A stretch of DNA of 64,000 bases from Trametes villosa. Taxonomy: Eukaryota; Basidiomycota; Agaricomycetes; Polyporales; Polyporaceae. Positions within the stretch are counted from its first letter, which is position 1, and the number at the start of each line of letters is the position of its first letter. Under the pieces are notes generated by a model. It was given only the letters and a program-made list of their open reading frames with translations, ran no database searches and had not been told where the DNA came from. Positions 31,186-43,867 of the stretch are shown piece by piece. The stretch lies in assembly GCA_002964805.2 (NCBI GenBank), contig PUDQ02000003.1, positions 4,278,001 to 4,342,000 of the forward strand. Reading direction: 5' to 3'. Position numbers and translations under genes: made by a program.

Positions 31186-32748
31186 ATGGAGCAGACAAGC
31201 GACGCTCTTATAACCCCAGGCTTCGCCCCCGCGCCCTTCGACGGCCTGCCGGACGAACTCGTCATCGAGATCGCCCACCATGCCCATGCAAATGCTCAGG
31301 GCGAGCCACCTCAGGCCCGCTTCCGCGCCTGGGTCCAGCTTCTTCACGTATGCACCCGCTGGCGCGCCATCATCATCTCCCTCTCGAACCTGTGGCGCGC
31401 CCTTACCATCACTCCCAAGACGAAGCGCCGCCAGCTCGAGTATTGCCTCACTCTCAGCCGCGACCAGCCGCTGCGCGTCTACTTCTACAATATCAAGCCC
31501 AAATCGATGCCTGGCTTCATTGAACAGCTCAGCGGGAGGATCCCCAAGATCCAGAGTCTCTCCTTGATCACGTCGCGTTTGGATTCCGCGGGCGGCATCT
31601 TCTCCTACGACATACCGGCACTCGAGGACCTACGCATCAGCGCAGCCGACTTCACGAAGAGTCGGAATACCATCCTGTCGCTGTCTGATTACCCCCTTCT
31701 TCGGAGCCTGAAGCTCGTTAGTATCAACTGCCCCATTGGGATTTCTGACCTCCGAGTTCTCCACATGGACATGTGTACCTGGCCGAATTCCGCCGCTCTC
31801 GCCAACACCCTGCTCCGCTGCCCTCTTCTGGAAGAGCTGCGCGTGGTCTCCTCTCTCGGAGAGGTCACCCAATGGCGCGCCTACGTTCCCCGCGCGCGAC
31901 TTGAGAGACTGCGCACGCTTATCATCCACGATACCAATCCCGTCTACATCGCCGACGTCCTAGCCCACGTCGACACTCCGTCCCTCGAGAGTCTGCAGGT
32001 GTTCTGTCCCAAATCTCACGGCGCGGGATCCGAGCATATCTTCCAGCCCCTGCTTCCCGCGCGCCAGAGCGGCGTGGTACCCACATTCTCCGGAGGTCCC
32101 GCGCAAGCGCGGCTGAACTTCACGGACAGCGCGGTGGAGTGCATCGTCGAGACGCCCGAGTCCGCCCAGGACGAGCAACCTCACCCCGTCGCGGTCAGCC
32201 TCAGCACCATGGTCGACCACGAGTGGACTCAGGCCTTCTCGGTAGCGGTCCAGGACTTCCTCCTCCTCTTCGCGAACGCGCGCATCACTTCGCTCGTTGT
32301 CAACGCCGGTGCCGCCAGCGTCCCCGCTGCCGTCTGGGAGCAGCTGTTCTCCCGCCTCCCGCTCCTCGAGACACTCGAGGTGACGGGCAGCGCGACTTGG
32401 ACGCCAATGTGGGCGGGCCTCCTGCACGCCAGCGGCGAGAGCATCTGCTGCCCCAGCCTGACGACGATGCGCGTCTGGCACACGTCGCAGTCCGCGGACG
32501 AGTGCGCCGCCCTGGTGGACGAGCGCGCGCTCTCGGCGACGCGCGCCGCGCTGAGCATGCGCGCGCAGGTGGGGGCGAAGCTGCAGCTCCTGCAATGGGA
32601 GGTGTACGAGTCCTGGGACCCCCGCGACCCTCACGCGGACGCGCGCGGCGCATTCCTTGCGCAGCTCAGTCCGTACGTCGAGCGGGTCATGTACGAGGAG
32701 CTGGGATATGCGGACCGCGTTCAACCCACCTTCTGGGTAACGCAGTGA
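31186..32748 (+). CDS. F-box protein
   Basis: Predicted substrate receptor of an SCF ubiquitin ligase. A single uninterrupted exon encodes 520 residues from the ATG at 31186. The F-box starts at residue 21 (LPDELVIEIAHHAH), followed by VCTRWRAIIISLSNLWRAL, the usual C-R-W and L-W positions. The rest is leucine-rich without strict repeats, as in the large basidiomycete F-box families. A TATA box lies 136 bp upstream. The minus-strand frame overlapping its 3' half is an antisense artefact of GC-rich codon use. Confidence 0.8.
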   Translation: MEQTSDALITPGFAPAPFDGLPDELVIEIAHHAHANAQGEPPQARFRAWVQLLHVCTRWRAIIISLSNLWRALTITPKTKRRQLEYCLTLSRDQPLRVYFYNIKPKSMPGFIEQLSGRIPKIQSLSLITSRLDSAGGIFSYDIPALEDLRISAADFTKSRNTILSLSDYPLLRSLKLVSINCPIGISDLRVLHMDMCTWPNSAALANTLLRCPLLEELRVVSSLGEVTQWRAYVPRARLERLRTLIIHDTNPVYIADVLAHVDTPSLESLQVFCPKSHGAGSEHIFQPLLPARQSGVVPTFSGGPAQARLNFTDSAVECIVETPESAQDEQPHPVAVSLSTMVDHEWTQAFSVAVQDFLLLFANARITSLVVNAGAASVPAAVWEQLFSRLPLLETLEVTGSATWTPMWAGLLHASGESICCPSLTTMRVWHTSQSADECAALVDERALSATRAALSMRAQVGAKLQLLQWEVYESWDPRDPHADARGAFLAQLSPYVERVMYEELGYADRVQPTFWVTQ

Positions 32749-33115
32749 GAACGACATGCAGGTGAGATTTACAAGCACTGGGCTTGGCGCACCTCAGTGA
32801 CTGATCGTCTGGGGCAGATGTACTGCTGGCTGCGAGCCGATGTTGTTCGACCCAAAACTCCACGCATGTCGTGAGATATACCCGAGCCCACTTCTGTACA
32901 TCTGTAACACAGCTTAGTCGTCCAGACTCCAGCCTGCTCCTTACGAATCAGTCCACTCCTTTCCTTGACCGCCACTCGCAGTACGGATATCGCAGAGTTG
33001 GATTACCGGTGTCGTACGTTACAATAAGGACATGTACGCTACAAAACGAGATAGGGAATAAAAGGCGTGGCATTCCGCGGACGCTAGGATGATCATAAAA
33101 AGGAACGTACTGGGT
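32749..33115. other. Convergent intergenic region
   Basis: Shared 3' flank of the F-box gene and the I-BAR-like gene. No coding or RNA signal seen. Confidence 0.5.
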
Positions 33116-36100
33116 CTAGTGTTCGTGTTTGCGCGAGAGACGAGTCAACAACCGCTTAGCAGCGCTATATTCTGCGTCCTCGTCGCTTGAGTCCGCCCAC
33201 GCGTCTCGCACGCCGTTCTGCTCGATCCGCGTGCCCCACGGGCCGTTCTCCGCCCGCGGCGTCGCAGAACCTCCACGCGCGCGCGAGCTCGTCGACCACG
33301 GTTCGTGTCTGCTCTCCTCCCCTTCCTCGTCGTCCGTCTCGTCGAGCGCCGGCGGCGTCGCAGAGAAGGTAGGTGGGAGAGACATGCGAACGCTCTTCCG
33401 GCGCACCGGCGGGGAGGCCGTAGAGGTCGTCGAGTTGGACACCTCGCTCCCGGCGACGTCGTCGTGCGGGGGAGGCGGCGGCGGAGGGAGAGTCGGGGAA
33501 GGTGGCGGAGATGGCTCGTCGTCGAACGCTTCGCGCCCGGTCGCATACGACGAGATCGAGCTGACGTCGCTCTCCCGGCGCTTCGACATGAGGTCGGGGC
33601 GGAGCACCGTCAGCGTCTCGCTCGGGCGGGGAGTCACAGAGGCGCTTCCATTCGCAGCCGCGATAGTCGGGCGTTGGGGCAGGGGCTGAGGCGAAGGCGG
33701 GTTGGGGGAGGGCGTCCGGCTCGCGTTCCGCAGTGCAGAACGGAGGGGCATCTTCGCGGGGAGCGGCTTCGGCTGGCTAGCGGTGGCGATCGGGAGCGAC
33801 GGCGCGGAGACGGACGCGGACATGAGTAACGAGTTCCTGTAATTTTGCGCCTCCGATGTGCCTTCCTTCTTCGGACGCGGCCGCGGTGTCGCCGAACCCT
33901 CCGACTGCTGCTTTGCCACCGAACTGGTCTCCGCCATGGCGTCCTCGATGGTGATGTTCACCGGCCCCGGGGCTTTGGGCACGACGAGGAGGCGGTTGGG
34001 GTCCTGCTTCACCGCCGCGTCCTTGTTGATGCGCGATATGCCCTCGACGATGCTCATGAGGCTCGGCTCGCCGTTAGCGCGCGTCGGCGTCGGCGCCGCG
34101 GACGTCGACACCGTGCGCTTGTGCTTCGTCGGCGTGGCCGGGCTCCCGCCAGCGTTCGGGGTAACATTCAAGGACGCGGTGCGCTTGCGGGACGTCGATC
34201 CCTGGCGGCCGAGCGGGGACGGATTCGCGACGTAAGAGACCGAGCTCGTCCGCACGGGCGCACTCGCGGAGCTCGTGATCGACTGCTTCGAGATCGACGA
34301 GTTCCGAGACAGCGACGGCCCGCCCTCGGAAAGCAGCGTCAGCGCTCCGTTGGGGGTCTTCTTCAGGCGCGCTCCGCTGGGACCTGCCTCGCTGGGCTTC
34401 GGCGTTGAGGTCTTCGGCGAGCCCTTGACGCCTGTCTCCGACGGGTTGGAGTGCGCCTTCTCTCTGCCGCTGCGCGCACGCGCCTTGCTCACAGATTCGG
34501 TGACGGTGTCGCTTGCGTAGCCCTTGTCCGCGTTGGCATGTCGCGCGGGGGACGGGGCTTGCACGGACCCGCGCTTCAACGAGCGTTTCTTCAGCCTGTG
34601 AGCATCGACCTCGCCCAGAGAACCCTTTACTGGGGAGTTCAAGAGGATTGGCCCTGGAGAGTCGGTACGCGGCGCGTAGGAATGCGATGGCGTCGGCCCC
34701 TCGTCGTCGGAGCTGTCCCCGCGCCGCACCGATGCGAGGTTCCTGTCGATGCGCGTGTTCCACCGCCCGTGCGTCTTCGAAGGGGACGTGCGCGCGGACT
34801 CGTCTGCGTCATTGCGGGAGCTCCCGACGTGGAACAGGGCAGCGAGGTTGCCGAGCATGGACCCGGAGCGCTTCTTCTTCTTCGTCGGGGAGTCTCCGCG
34901 CATCGATGACGATTCGCTGAGCACGCTGTCGCTCGTCGACGTCTTCGGCCCTCGGAGCGAGAATGCGACGTGACGAGACGCGGAAGCAGGAGCAGGGGTG
35001 GGGGCGGGAGAGGGGGCCTTTGCCTTGGGTTTACCCTTGCTGAAGCGCGGGTTCTCGTGTACTTCCGTAGGGACCGCTGTGTCGTCCTCCTCTGCACTGC
35101 TACCGCCTCCGGGCTCTTCTTCGATAGTTGCGTGTCGTATTGTGCCGTTCGGGAGGACGTACTCGCCGATAGAGTGTGCAGGGGGTATCTGTAGAGTGTA
35201 CGGTTTCGGCGGAGTTGGGACCGTAAGCGGCGAGGAAGGACGCCATGGGGGGTCGACTAGTGTGCTTTGCCCAGAGGAATGTCCAATCTGCGAGGCGGAT
35301 TGCGATGGGGCTATGGAAGAGATGTCAGAACCGGCTTGATCATGTCCAGGGAGGGGCTTGTGCAGGTAGGGATACGCGAAAGGACTGCCTGTAAATCATG
35401 CACGTCAGTTATGGATGCAACGCCAACAGAGGATGTAACTGCTGACACAGAGTCATCCGGCAGAGCCTTCCAACACGGGCAGAAAATGTGCGTAATGCAA
35501 ATGATGATGTGTTCGCAACGTACCGTGTCCATTTGCCATATCCAAGGTGTCCAATGCGCGGATGCCCTCCTTTCCCATCTCTCCCCACGCCCAACCGCAT
35601 TCCGCCATCACCCTACAGCGCGCCTGGAGGCCCGACTTGATGGTGTGTGTACGGAACACGTTGAGTTCTTGCTCCTTTGAGGCGAGGTGCGCCTCGCAGG
35701 CCTGTAGTTCCGCCTGAGCGGTGGACAGCTTCTGGCCAACGTGCACCTCCGGCTTTGTGATGCTCAAGCTGGAGCCCGAAGGCGACCCTCCGAGGACAGA
35801 GTCTCGAGCGGGCTTCTGCTGCTTCGACGCCTTGATAAGACGGGTCACGCTGTAGAGATAGTTGAGCCTGCTGAAGCCTCGTCTGAGCTAGGGCGGACTC
35901 ACAGAATCTCCCTATCGCGCATGATGTTCCCGACGTCGTCCTCCATGTCCTTCAACGCCTTCAGCTGCTCCTGCCACCGCTCCACCGCGCCCGCGTAGTT
36001 CCGCAGCGCGTCATCCGCACCTGCCAGCGCACCCGCCACGGCTATGATGACCTGGGACGTAGGGGGCGCGCATGCCGCAGCATAAGCCGAGAACGAGGCC

Positions 36101-36207
36101 AGGGAGGACTGGGAGTAGTCGAGGAGTACAGAAAGATGCTTCGAGTAGTCCTTCTCATGGCTGAGGAGGTTGGCGAGTAGCCGCGAGTCGGACGGTCGGT
36201 GCACCAT
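33116..36207 (-). CDS. I-BAR (Ivy1-like) phospholipid-binding protein
   Basis: Likely binds and bends membranes. Exons 36207-35903, 35849-35524 and 35388-33116 join in phase (introns 53 and 135 nt) into 967 residues. Residues 1-200 are helical, with heptad-like text (LLANLLSH, SYAAACAP-type loop, RNYAGAVERWQEQL, DREILVTRLIKASK, KLSTAQAELQACEAHL), the pattern I associate with fungal Ivy1-type inverse-BAR domains. The remaining 750 residues are Ser/Pro/Arg-rich and disordered, with a polyproline run and KKKKR patch. A short motif, W-x-TRI-x-x-N followed by an acidic DSSD segment, occurs twice, near residues 420 and 928. The family call is by layout and motif memory, so a generic BAR protein is possible. 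Confidence 0.65.
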
Positions 36208-39200
36208 GCAAATGTGGGGTGGGAGGGGTTAGGGGAGAGAGATCGCGAAGCTCTTAGATTTGGAGTTAGCCGTCGTGAAGCTTAAGGGTCGGAGGAACGG
36301 AGTTACGGATAATAATAGGTTTATATGACACGCCCTGGAGAGAGCCTTGGGGGAGATATCTCAGCGACGCCAGGGGTTGTGGAGGTTGGTGCCGGTCGGG
36401 ATATCTAGGAGTGTCGGCACGATGCTAGAAGGCAACTGCCTTCCGCAGTGGTGTGTTTGGAAGCGATGCTAAGCCAAATGGCGATGGAAGGAAAGTAGAT
36501 GTGCGATGTAGAGTACGCTGAGGATGACGATAGTGGTGGTAGCTGCAGCGGGGATCTGCCGTACGAAACGCTTGTGGGGTAGCGCGTGTCCGAATAAGGC
36601 AGGCGTAGTGTTCAGGCGGATGCTCCGACTCTCCTGACAGCGGCCAGCACGATCCAACAAAGGATATGAAAAAAACAATCATAGTACACTAGAAAACAAG
36701 GGTGAGACTGAACCTGCATACCCGTCTGTCGGCGGGGTTTGGTACATTCGCCGCATGGGATCAACATGGTGGCATACAGGTGTATAGGCAGAGCACGTTT
36801 GCGTTATGCGCCTTTCCCCAGTGCCGCGCATGCTAAAAATGAAAACACTTACTGAGAAGCCTCCAGGTTATATGGTGGATTGGAGTAATGAGATTTGGAC
36901 CCTTACGCTACACGGGCACATACAATGTTGTACGTAGTTCTGCGGCGTCGTCTGGCACTGCATGTGAATTTAACGAGCTCCGGGTGCATCCCTTCCGCTC
37001 TTGTGTAGCACCTGACGACCTAGACTCTGCTCGGTGCCATACCGATCGCCCGTGCACGTTTTTTTTGCCCTGGCAAAACTGTGTGACGTAGGTATAGACT
37101 CGCCGATGACAAGTTTAACTTCGCAGAATGACCACGAACCGACTTTTGCCAATTGTAATCATTTCCATTCACTCGAAAAGTCGTACACATGGAATGAAAG
37201 AGCCGTGGGGTATATAGAGCTATCGGGCGTCTTACAGCGCAATCTGGGTCCGAGGGCGCACCTTTTTGTACCTGGCCCCCAAAAGTTGCGTCGCTCGTCT
37301 CAGTCAAAGATTTCTGAAGAGGGAAGCGAGTGTTAAGCTTGCAGCAGCACGAGCGCTGAGCTCATCTCGTCGATGTTGTCAACTTTACTAGCCGACTGCT
37401 GTAGGAAATCCCGGCGAGAGCTGCGAGCTGGTGGGGCGCGGCGGTGGGGGATGACACAACCTACCATACGGGGCACGGGGCGTATCGCTCCAAGGACTTC
37501 TGAACAGCTTATAATCCAAGTAGTCCAATTTCATCATTGAACTTGCTTCAAACAGAGCCATTGAGTTGCATAGTGTTCCCAAGGTAGGCTTCGCGTGGAT
37601 AGTAAGTATTCCATGGTATACATTGACGCGGTTGCAGTGCATGGGATTCCCGAAAAGGCCTGAGACTTGCCTCTTCCGGAATTTCTCCTCGACGTCATTT
37701 CTGTCATTCGCTCACATAGGGGTACGCACACATATATAAACTCGCCGCATCGGAACTCGTCGCCATTTGACCCCCTCTTTTCGACCGCCACTATCACACT
37801 CTGCATGCGACAATCACCGCATACCGCCCGCCGTCCGAGACCTCATCCCCGCAGTCCGCAAGGTCTCAAGAATACCTCGGGAGTTACGCGGAGCATACCA
37901 AGCTAAGACACGGAGTCTCGCAATAGAGCATACACGCTGCATCCACGCTCTCCCGAACGGACCGATCATGCATTCGTCGGTGCGTCATGGTTTCATTTAG
38001 CACTTCTGCGCGTACACGTGCTGAGTACCCTCTACCCATGGCAGCGAACATGCTTCCATGCGCAGGCATTGATGCATATATATGTAGCGACACCTTGCGA
38101 GGCCCTTGAGCACCCTTCAGACGACCTCCGGCAGGTTTTGCGGAAGGCGGTCCAGTGGTGAGGCCTCTGACCAGTACCAGTGCTCCCGCGCTGATCGCCA
38201 GTTTTCAGGTGGTACGGCGACACGCCTATCGTGCCCAGACGGCTATAACATATGCGTACTTGGACGTTTGCTACAATCCCGTACGGGCCAGAAGCCCGTC
38301 ATTTGGACTTAGCGCGAGTGTACCTTGCGAGGGCCGTACGCGCATAGTGGAAGGCACCTGCTCTCCATCCTGGATGAGGCAGTCCAGCGGTGAGTAGTCT
38401 AGACTCCGTTAGGGTCCTGCCGCTGAACATCAGCGCGACAGCATTGGGCGGTACGGTGTTGCACGCGTAGTTGTTTGCTGTCAGCGGATGGCTACAACGT
38501 ACGCACACTCTGACGTCTATTGCGGCCCAGAGCGCGTCCTGAAGACGGCCACTTGGCTCAAGAGACTGGCTCCAGCGACTCGTTGTCCGGATCGCGTGGT
38601 GTTGTTCACAGCACTTGACGACCACGCAGGGTTCTGCATGGCTCACAGCAGAATCCTGCATGGTCTGTCATGTGCAAACCACGATGAACGCCGTCGCCAT
38701 TGACATGGCAACGAAATAGAAAGGCGGATTTCGTAAACCCACGTAAGGACACACCTTTATCGTTAACCATCATCTCTTGACTTGTGCTGCGCTCGTCACC
38801 ATCGTCGCTCCTTTGGCTTCTAGTCCGAACCGTCGCCACACTCATTATCCTTTGCGCCAGAAGCCCTTGTCTTTGCGGTTGCCAGAGTCAACCAGGAACA
38901 CCGGAACGGAAACAAGTTGAAGTTCAAGTCAGGAGGAAAGATAGACGCGGAGGCAAATCCCGGCCAGGTCCGCCGGCTAAGAAGGGCTTCCTCTTTTGGT
39001 AAGTCGTTGATATTGTCGACGCGCCTGCGTCGTGCGAGTTTCTGTCGCGCGTCCCTCTGCTCGCTCAACACGAGGCTGCCCATCGTCACGACACGAGGCC
39101 CTCGCGTTCACGGCCCTCAGCAGCAGTAGCACCCAGGAGCCTGTCCTCAGCTCGGCGTGCTGTTCCCTTCACGCTGCCTCTCCCCCCCGCGCGAGACCTC

Positions 39201-39278
39201 CGCCAATCTCTCCACGGACTTTCCTCGCCCGGCTATTTTACTGACCTTGCATGGTTCCTCTCCACATAATCTACGGCT
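36208..39278. other. 3 kb intergenic region, no gene seen
   Basis: Divergent promoter space between the I-BAR-like gene (minus) and the membrane-protein gene (plus). Short frames on both strands lack start context and family features. A diverged tandem duplication lies at 38091-38560. GC-rich sequence from 38780 to 39278 is probably the leader and promoter of the downstream gene. Confidence 0.45.
38091..38560. repeat. Diverged ~235 bp tandem duplication
   Basis: The order ACCTTGCGAGGSCC, GGCRGTCCAGYGGTGAG and a GGCTAYAAC..TATGCG or GGCTACAAC..TACGCA segment recurs with an offset of about 231-250 bp (38091/38322, 38145/38380, 38240/38490). The copies have many substitutions, so the duplication is old. 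Confidence 0.55.
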
Positions 39279-42200
39279 ATGTCACGACAACAGTACGATT
39301 CATCTACTCCGGAGTCGCGCTCTCCGAAATCCTCGTCAAGACCGAGCTCGGGAGCCGACACTGACCATTCGAGGCAGCGCGCGCACGGACCAACCGCCGG
39401 TTCTGAGGCACATTCGTCCACCCCCCAGTCCCCCCAGGGCGTCTCGTCAAGTTCTGAGGGTTATCCGTCCTGGCTGCCCAAGCGACCTCCGCCCCCTCCT
39501 CCTCAGTCGACTCTGCAGTCGTCGGTCGCGGGCATGTTCGCCGAAGCCGGTCCCAGCTCCAGCAGCTCCCCCGTCATTCCTGTGGGCCGGAAGCCAACGC
39601 CGCGATCGGTGCGCATTGTCAGCTTGCAGAGTGCGTCTCAGGTAGAGAAGGAACCTCGCCGCGAACCCACCGAGCAATCGCGCGCCTTCTCCGGCGCTGC
39701 TCACGCCCGCGTATGGTCGCGCGCGACAACGGCTGCCCTCACCCCGACCTTGATCTCTTCCGGCGGGCTCGAGGGCCAGCTACCACGGCCTAGGTTCCGG
39801 ACGCACGCCCTGAACCTGGAACTTCTGCGCAACCCTTCTTGGAAGATGCGCTTGTTCTACTACCTGTTCCCTGTATTCGTCTTCGCGCACATCCCCCTGC
39901 AGACCTTCTTCGACTTCAACGCTGTATTCATATTGCTCCTGTGAGTACGCCGCTACCCCACCCCGATCGCGCTAACTTCTTGCAGGGTCGCCATGCATCC
40001 AAACCCCGAAGCACCCGGTATCCCCGGTTCTGGTCGCAACTGGGCACTCGCCGCTGCGGCATATATCGCATGCTGGTTCGCGTGGATCGTCGCGGTATTC
40101 GTTGTGTATGAGATCGTCTACTCCTTCATTCGCCGGTGGCGCGTCAGTGAGTACCTTTGACGTTCACTTCTGCTCCGAAACTGACAAGTAACTAACCTGG
40201 TTTAGAGCGCCCTCTGGTGCTTCCCATCTACTTCTCCTCTTCCGCGTTCACCTTCGCCGCCATGTCTTCTTATTTGAACTTCTGCTTCATGTACTATATC
40301 CGCTTCTCCGCCTTCTTTGGAGAGCACGGCGGCCTTCGGGATGGCCTCGCGGAGACCTTCTACTTCTACTCTCAGAACCTGCCCACCGTTGCGCTCTTGA
40401 TGCCGCGTGCGGCGTTGTCGCTTGCTTTACTCTTTGCGTTCTCCTCCCCCCAACCAGGCGCTGTCGCGCTTGCGGATGCAGGCATCGGCCGTAGAGACGG
40501 GACGTTCTTCCGCGCCTCCGACGAGACGCTGACGAACTACGCCCGGGGTGTGCTCATCGCCAACGCTGCATGGACGGCTTGGCGCATCCTCGTTCTCTTG
40601 ATCAGCTGGTGCGTTACTGTTACTCCTCCGTTCGCGCGCAGCTAACGGTGTCCCGCGCAGGATCGGTCTCTGGGTTGTCAGCGGGCAGGGCTGCGCCGGT
40701 CTGTGTGGTCCACGGTACCGCTGGGAAGAGGAGGACGCGGAGAAAACGGCTTCGGTTTACCACGATAACCTCTCCGACCTCGACCCCCTCCCGTGGTCAT
40801 GGAAGGAGTGCACGATCCTACGCATCAAAGACGCATACGACTTCTGCCTCACGACGAAGCCCACTCGCGGTCCATCGGCGCTCAGCAAGGAAGGACCTTC
40901 GCGGGAGCCCTCGGTCCCGATCGAGGGTATGGAGCGCATCTTCGCCGCGGTGGGCATACCGTCTACACCGCATGCCGCGCGACGGGGTGTGCTATCCGGG
41001 GAACTCTTCGAGAGCCCCAGGCACACGCCGGAGCTGGAGGTCGACGAAAAGGCTGCCGGGAAGGCGAAGGCTGAGCCCGAGCGCACGAGCATCGTCCCCC
41101 CGGCGCCGGTTGTGCAGGCAAGGGAGAAGCAGAGCGCGGACCCGAGTGGCCCCCTCATGAAGCTGCCGTATCCGTTCACGGGATATGGCGCGCAGGTCTC
41201 TTCTGAAGATGTCGTGCCCTTCCCGCCTTCGCCCGAAATCGAGGAGAAGGAGGTACATGCGGAGAGCAGTGAACAACATGAAGGTGAAGAGGAGGAAGAG
41301 GAGGAGGAAGGCGAGGAGGAAGAGGAAGAGGAGAGCGAGGTCCCGTCGTCGGAGAGGCGTACCTCAGGCTCGATGTCTAGCTTGGGTCGGCCAGTCGTCT
41401 CCCGGTATCCCTTCCAATTCCGTCGTCCCAGGGGAAGCGTGTCGTCCTCGCAGATGACGCCGCATACACAGTCGACGCCGTACTCGACGCAGTCGCGGTC
41501 AACACCGTCGCGGTCGACCCGCAACTCGCGCTCCACGCAGTCCACCGGGAACATCGAATCGACAGACTCGCACTCACCTCGGTCGAACAGCTCGAACGGG
41601 CCGAGCCCACTCAACTCGAGCTTCAGCGGGAGCGGTATTCCCATGCCCCCGCGGCATCCCCAGGTGCACCGGAGAGCAAGAGCAGGAACGGTGCCAACCC
41701 TGCCCTCGTCCCCCGGGTCGCCCTCGCCTGTCGTCTTCCCTGCAGGCAGGCCACGCGCCCGCACACGCACAGAAAGCATGGCGACGGATCCCTCCGCGAA
41801 TTTCGGGCCGATCCCGATTGGCTCGTTCGAGAGCTCCGATGGGGAGTATGAGCCGGACGACAGCCTCATGGACGTCCCCGAGGCAGAAGGTTCGATCGAA
41901 GAGGCTGAGCAGCAGGATAGCGTTGGCCTGCTATCCGCTGCGCCGAGTCCACGCGCGTCCCTCGTCAACTTGCGCCACCGTGGTAGCGCGCTCTCGCTGC
42001 ACCGGCGCGCGAATGGCTCGCGGTCTGGCTCGGGCGCGTCGCACTCGCATTCGAACTCCAACTCGCGCTCGCGGACGACATCTGGCACTGGCTCCGAATC
42101 CGCTCGCTCGCGCGCTCAGTCGTTCATCCAGTCGCTTGGCGCTGCGTCGCGCTCGTCGCTCGATCTCGTGCGGTCGCGTACAAACTCGCTCGTACGCCTC

Positions 42201-42656
42201 TCGGATTCGCCGTATGCGTCGACCTCATCGGAAGCGGTGCTCAGCAGCCCGGAAAACCACACGTTCGGGCACCCCTTGCGTGAACAATGGCGCGCCGAAG
42301 AGGCTGTGCACGATATTTCGGACATCGCTGAGGCGGATGTACCTCTGCCTGCCTCGCAACCCGGGTCTGGCTCGGACGGCTCGCAGCCGGAGCTGCATAC
42401 TGCGCGCTCAACGATCTCACAGGCGCCATCGGAGCAGCACTCGCTGGTTAGCGTGGCCACCGAGCGCGGCGGGATGCCCATCGCGGGCCGTGAACCCACT
42501 CACCAGGAGAGCATGCCCGACATCAGCACGGCGCCGCAGTCGTTCGTCACTGGACCCGCGACTGTCGGGAGCGGCACGAGCAGCTCTGGACGGACGCAGA
42601 CGACGTGGGGCGCGATGGAGCACTACACGCACGGGTCGGACTGGCACCCGGTGTGA
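39279..42656 (+). CDS. Five-span membrane protein with disordered tail
   Basis: Function not recognised. Four exons, 39279-39940, 39986-40146, 40206-40608 and 40661-42656, join in phase (introns 45-59 nt) into 1,073 residues. The first 185 residues are Ser/Pro-rich. Hydrophobic spans follow at about 190-221 (LFYYLFPVFVFAHIPL), 235-262, 278-310 (ending FMYYIRFSAF), 335-356 and 388-412. A soluble region begins SGQGCAGLCGPRYRW and includes KECTILRIKDAYDFC. The long tail carries a Glu run (41283-41340), Ser-Thr-Arg repeats and low-complexity Ser/Arg text, suggesting a cytosolic scaffold or phosphorylated region. Intron phases and absence of stops show an intact gene. Confidence 0.75.
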
Positions 42657-43486
42657 TGACCTACGGCGCACGACGGCTCCTACGCATTCTTGGAACTGGA
42701 ACCTGGAACGGACTTTCGCGGACGGAGAGGAACATTCTTGGATGCCGGCGCGCATACCTTGGGCGCTGTGGCTGCTGCCCCCGCGACCCTGCCGCGCCGG
42801 CGCACTTGCTGGATCACCACCCTCTACCCCTTCGCATGTTTATACTTACAACTATTCGCACACCCCCGCATTGGATCCCGTGTTCCGCACTTTGCATATA
42901 TCATCTAGAACGCATCGTTTGTGTTGCATATCTGTTATACTTCCCCCTCGCCTCCGTCCCACTACCTCCCCCTTCCCCGCCTCCCCTTACCCCTGCCCCT
43001 CAGCCCCCGTCCCTCTATCCTCCTTATTTGCTGTACGCCCTTGCCCCTGACCGAGACCACGCACACCCCACGCCCTTCACAGAGAGCTACGATACGTTAC
43101 GCGACACCCCTCCATACCTCCTTGCGTTCCGGCGGTTCGTCGACTATTTGCACGTTCGATGTGGATAGTCCTCGCTGGAATGCGACCCCCTTTCCGTACA
43201 GATAATAATAAAAGTCCACTTCGCCTTTTCCATCGTCGCCGTCGTCCGCATTGCACTCTACAACGCTGATTCATTGCGAGTCAGGATATGGAAGTTAATC
43301 AACAATGTGAGTTGGAACGCCTTGTCTCTCCGAAGCAAACCCTGATAATACATATGCTGCCAGGAAGCAGGAGTTTCAAATGCGGGCCTCTTCCGCGAGG
43401 TTGTTGCGCATCTCCGAACCAGATGCGCGGACATCCCTTTTCAACTTCGCTGGAATGGCGGATAACTTCGTGGTCTGGTGGTATCG
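42657..43486. other. 3' flank, pyrimidine-rich, no gene seen
   Basis: Contains C/T-rich tracts (42940-43030) and AATAATAAAA at about 43203-43212, a candidate polyadenylation context for the upstream membrane-protein gene. Confidence 0.45.
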
Positions 43487-43867
43487 TCAGCGAGAGGCTA
43501 CGGTGAGGCTCCTCGAGGTACGCACTTCTAGCTTCCTCGCCTTCGAAGCCTTAGCCACTTGCGGCCCAACGTCCTCTCGTGCGTCGTTTGGCTTTGCTGC
43601 GGGGGGTACGGATAGCCCATGATCATCCTCTGTTCCGACTTCAGGTGTCTTCGAGGTTGATGGACCCGCGCCGGTAGTGGGAAGATCGAATCGAACGCGT
43701 TTGCGGGTGCCGTCCGCGAATATGTAGGTTTTCTCGATGGGTATGAGGCGTCCTTCGGCCCCGACACGGTAGTTGGTGTCAATGATGATTGGCTTGGGTA
43801 CGTCTATGGAGCGCTTGCCATTCGGAATCTTGCCTCGGGTGCGCCTGAAGATTCCAGACCGCGCCAT
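43487..43867 (-). CDS. Small basic hypothetical protein
   Basis: Not recognised. An ATG at 43867 opens a 126-residue frame with a basic N-terminus (FRRTRGKIPNGKRS), a compact middle (PIIIDTNYRVGAEGRLIP, EKTYIFADGTRKRVRF) and a polar tail. A GTGCGT donor after KLE (about 43529) may splice to a further exon, so the last residues are uncertain. Coding-like composition and a clear start support a real gene. Between 43868 and 44489 nothing else is supportable. Confidence 0.5.
   Translation of the reverse strand: MARSGIFRRTRGKIPNGKRSIDVPKPIIIDTNYRVGAEGRLIPIEKTYIFADGTRKRVRFDLPTTGAGPSTSKTPEVGTEDDHGLSVPPAAKPNDAREDVGPQVAKASKARKLEVRTSRSLTVASR

Noticed and set aside
31960..32778. 272-codon minus-strand frame over the F-box gene
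   Set aside because: Arg/Ala/Gly-rich shadow of the GC-rich sense strand.
40757..42088. 443-codon minus-strand frame opposite the membrane-protein tail
   Set aside because: Mirror of Ser/Glu/Arg repeats in the sense exon, whose splice phases prove the plus strand is coding.
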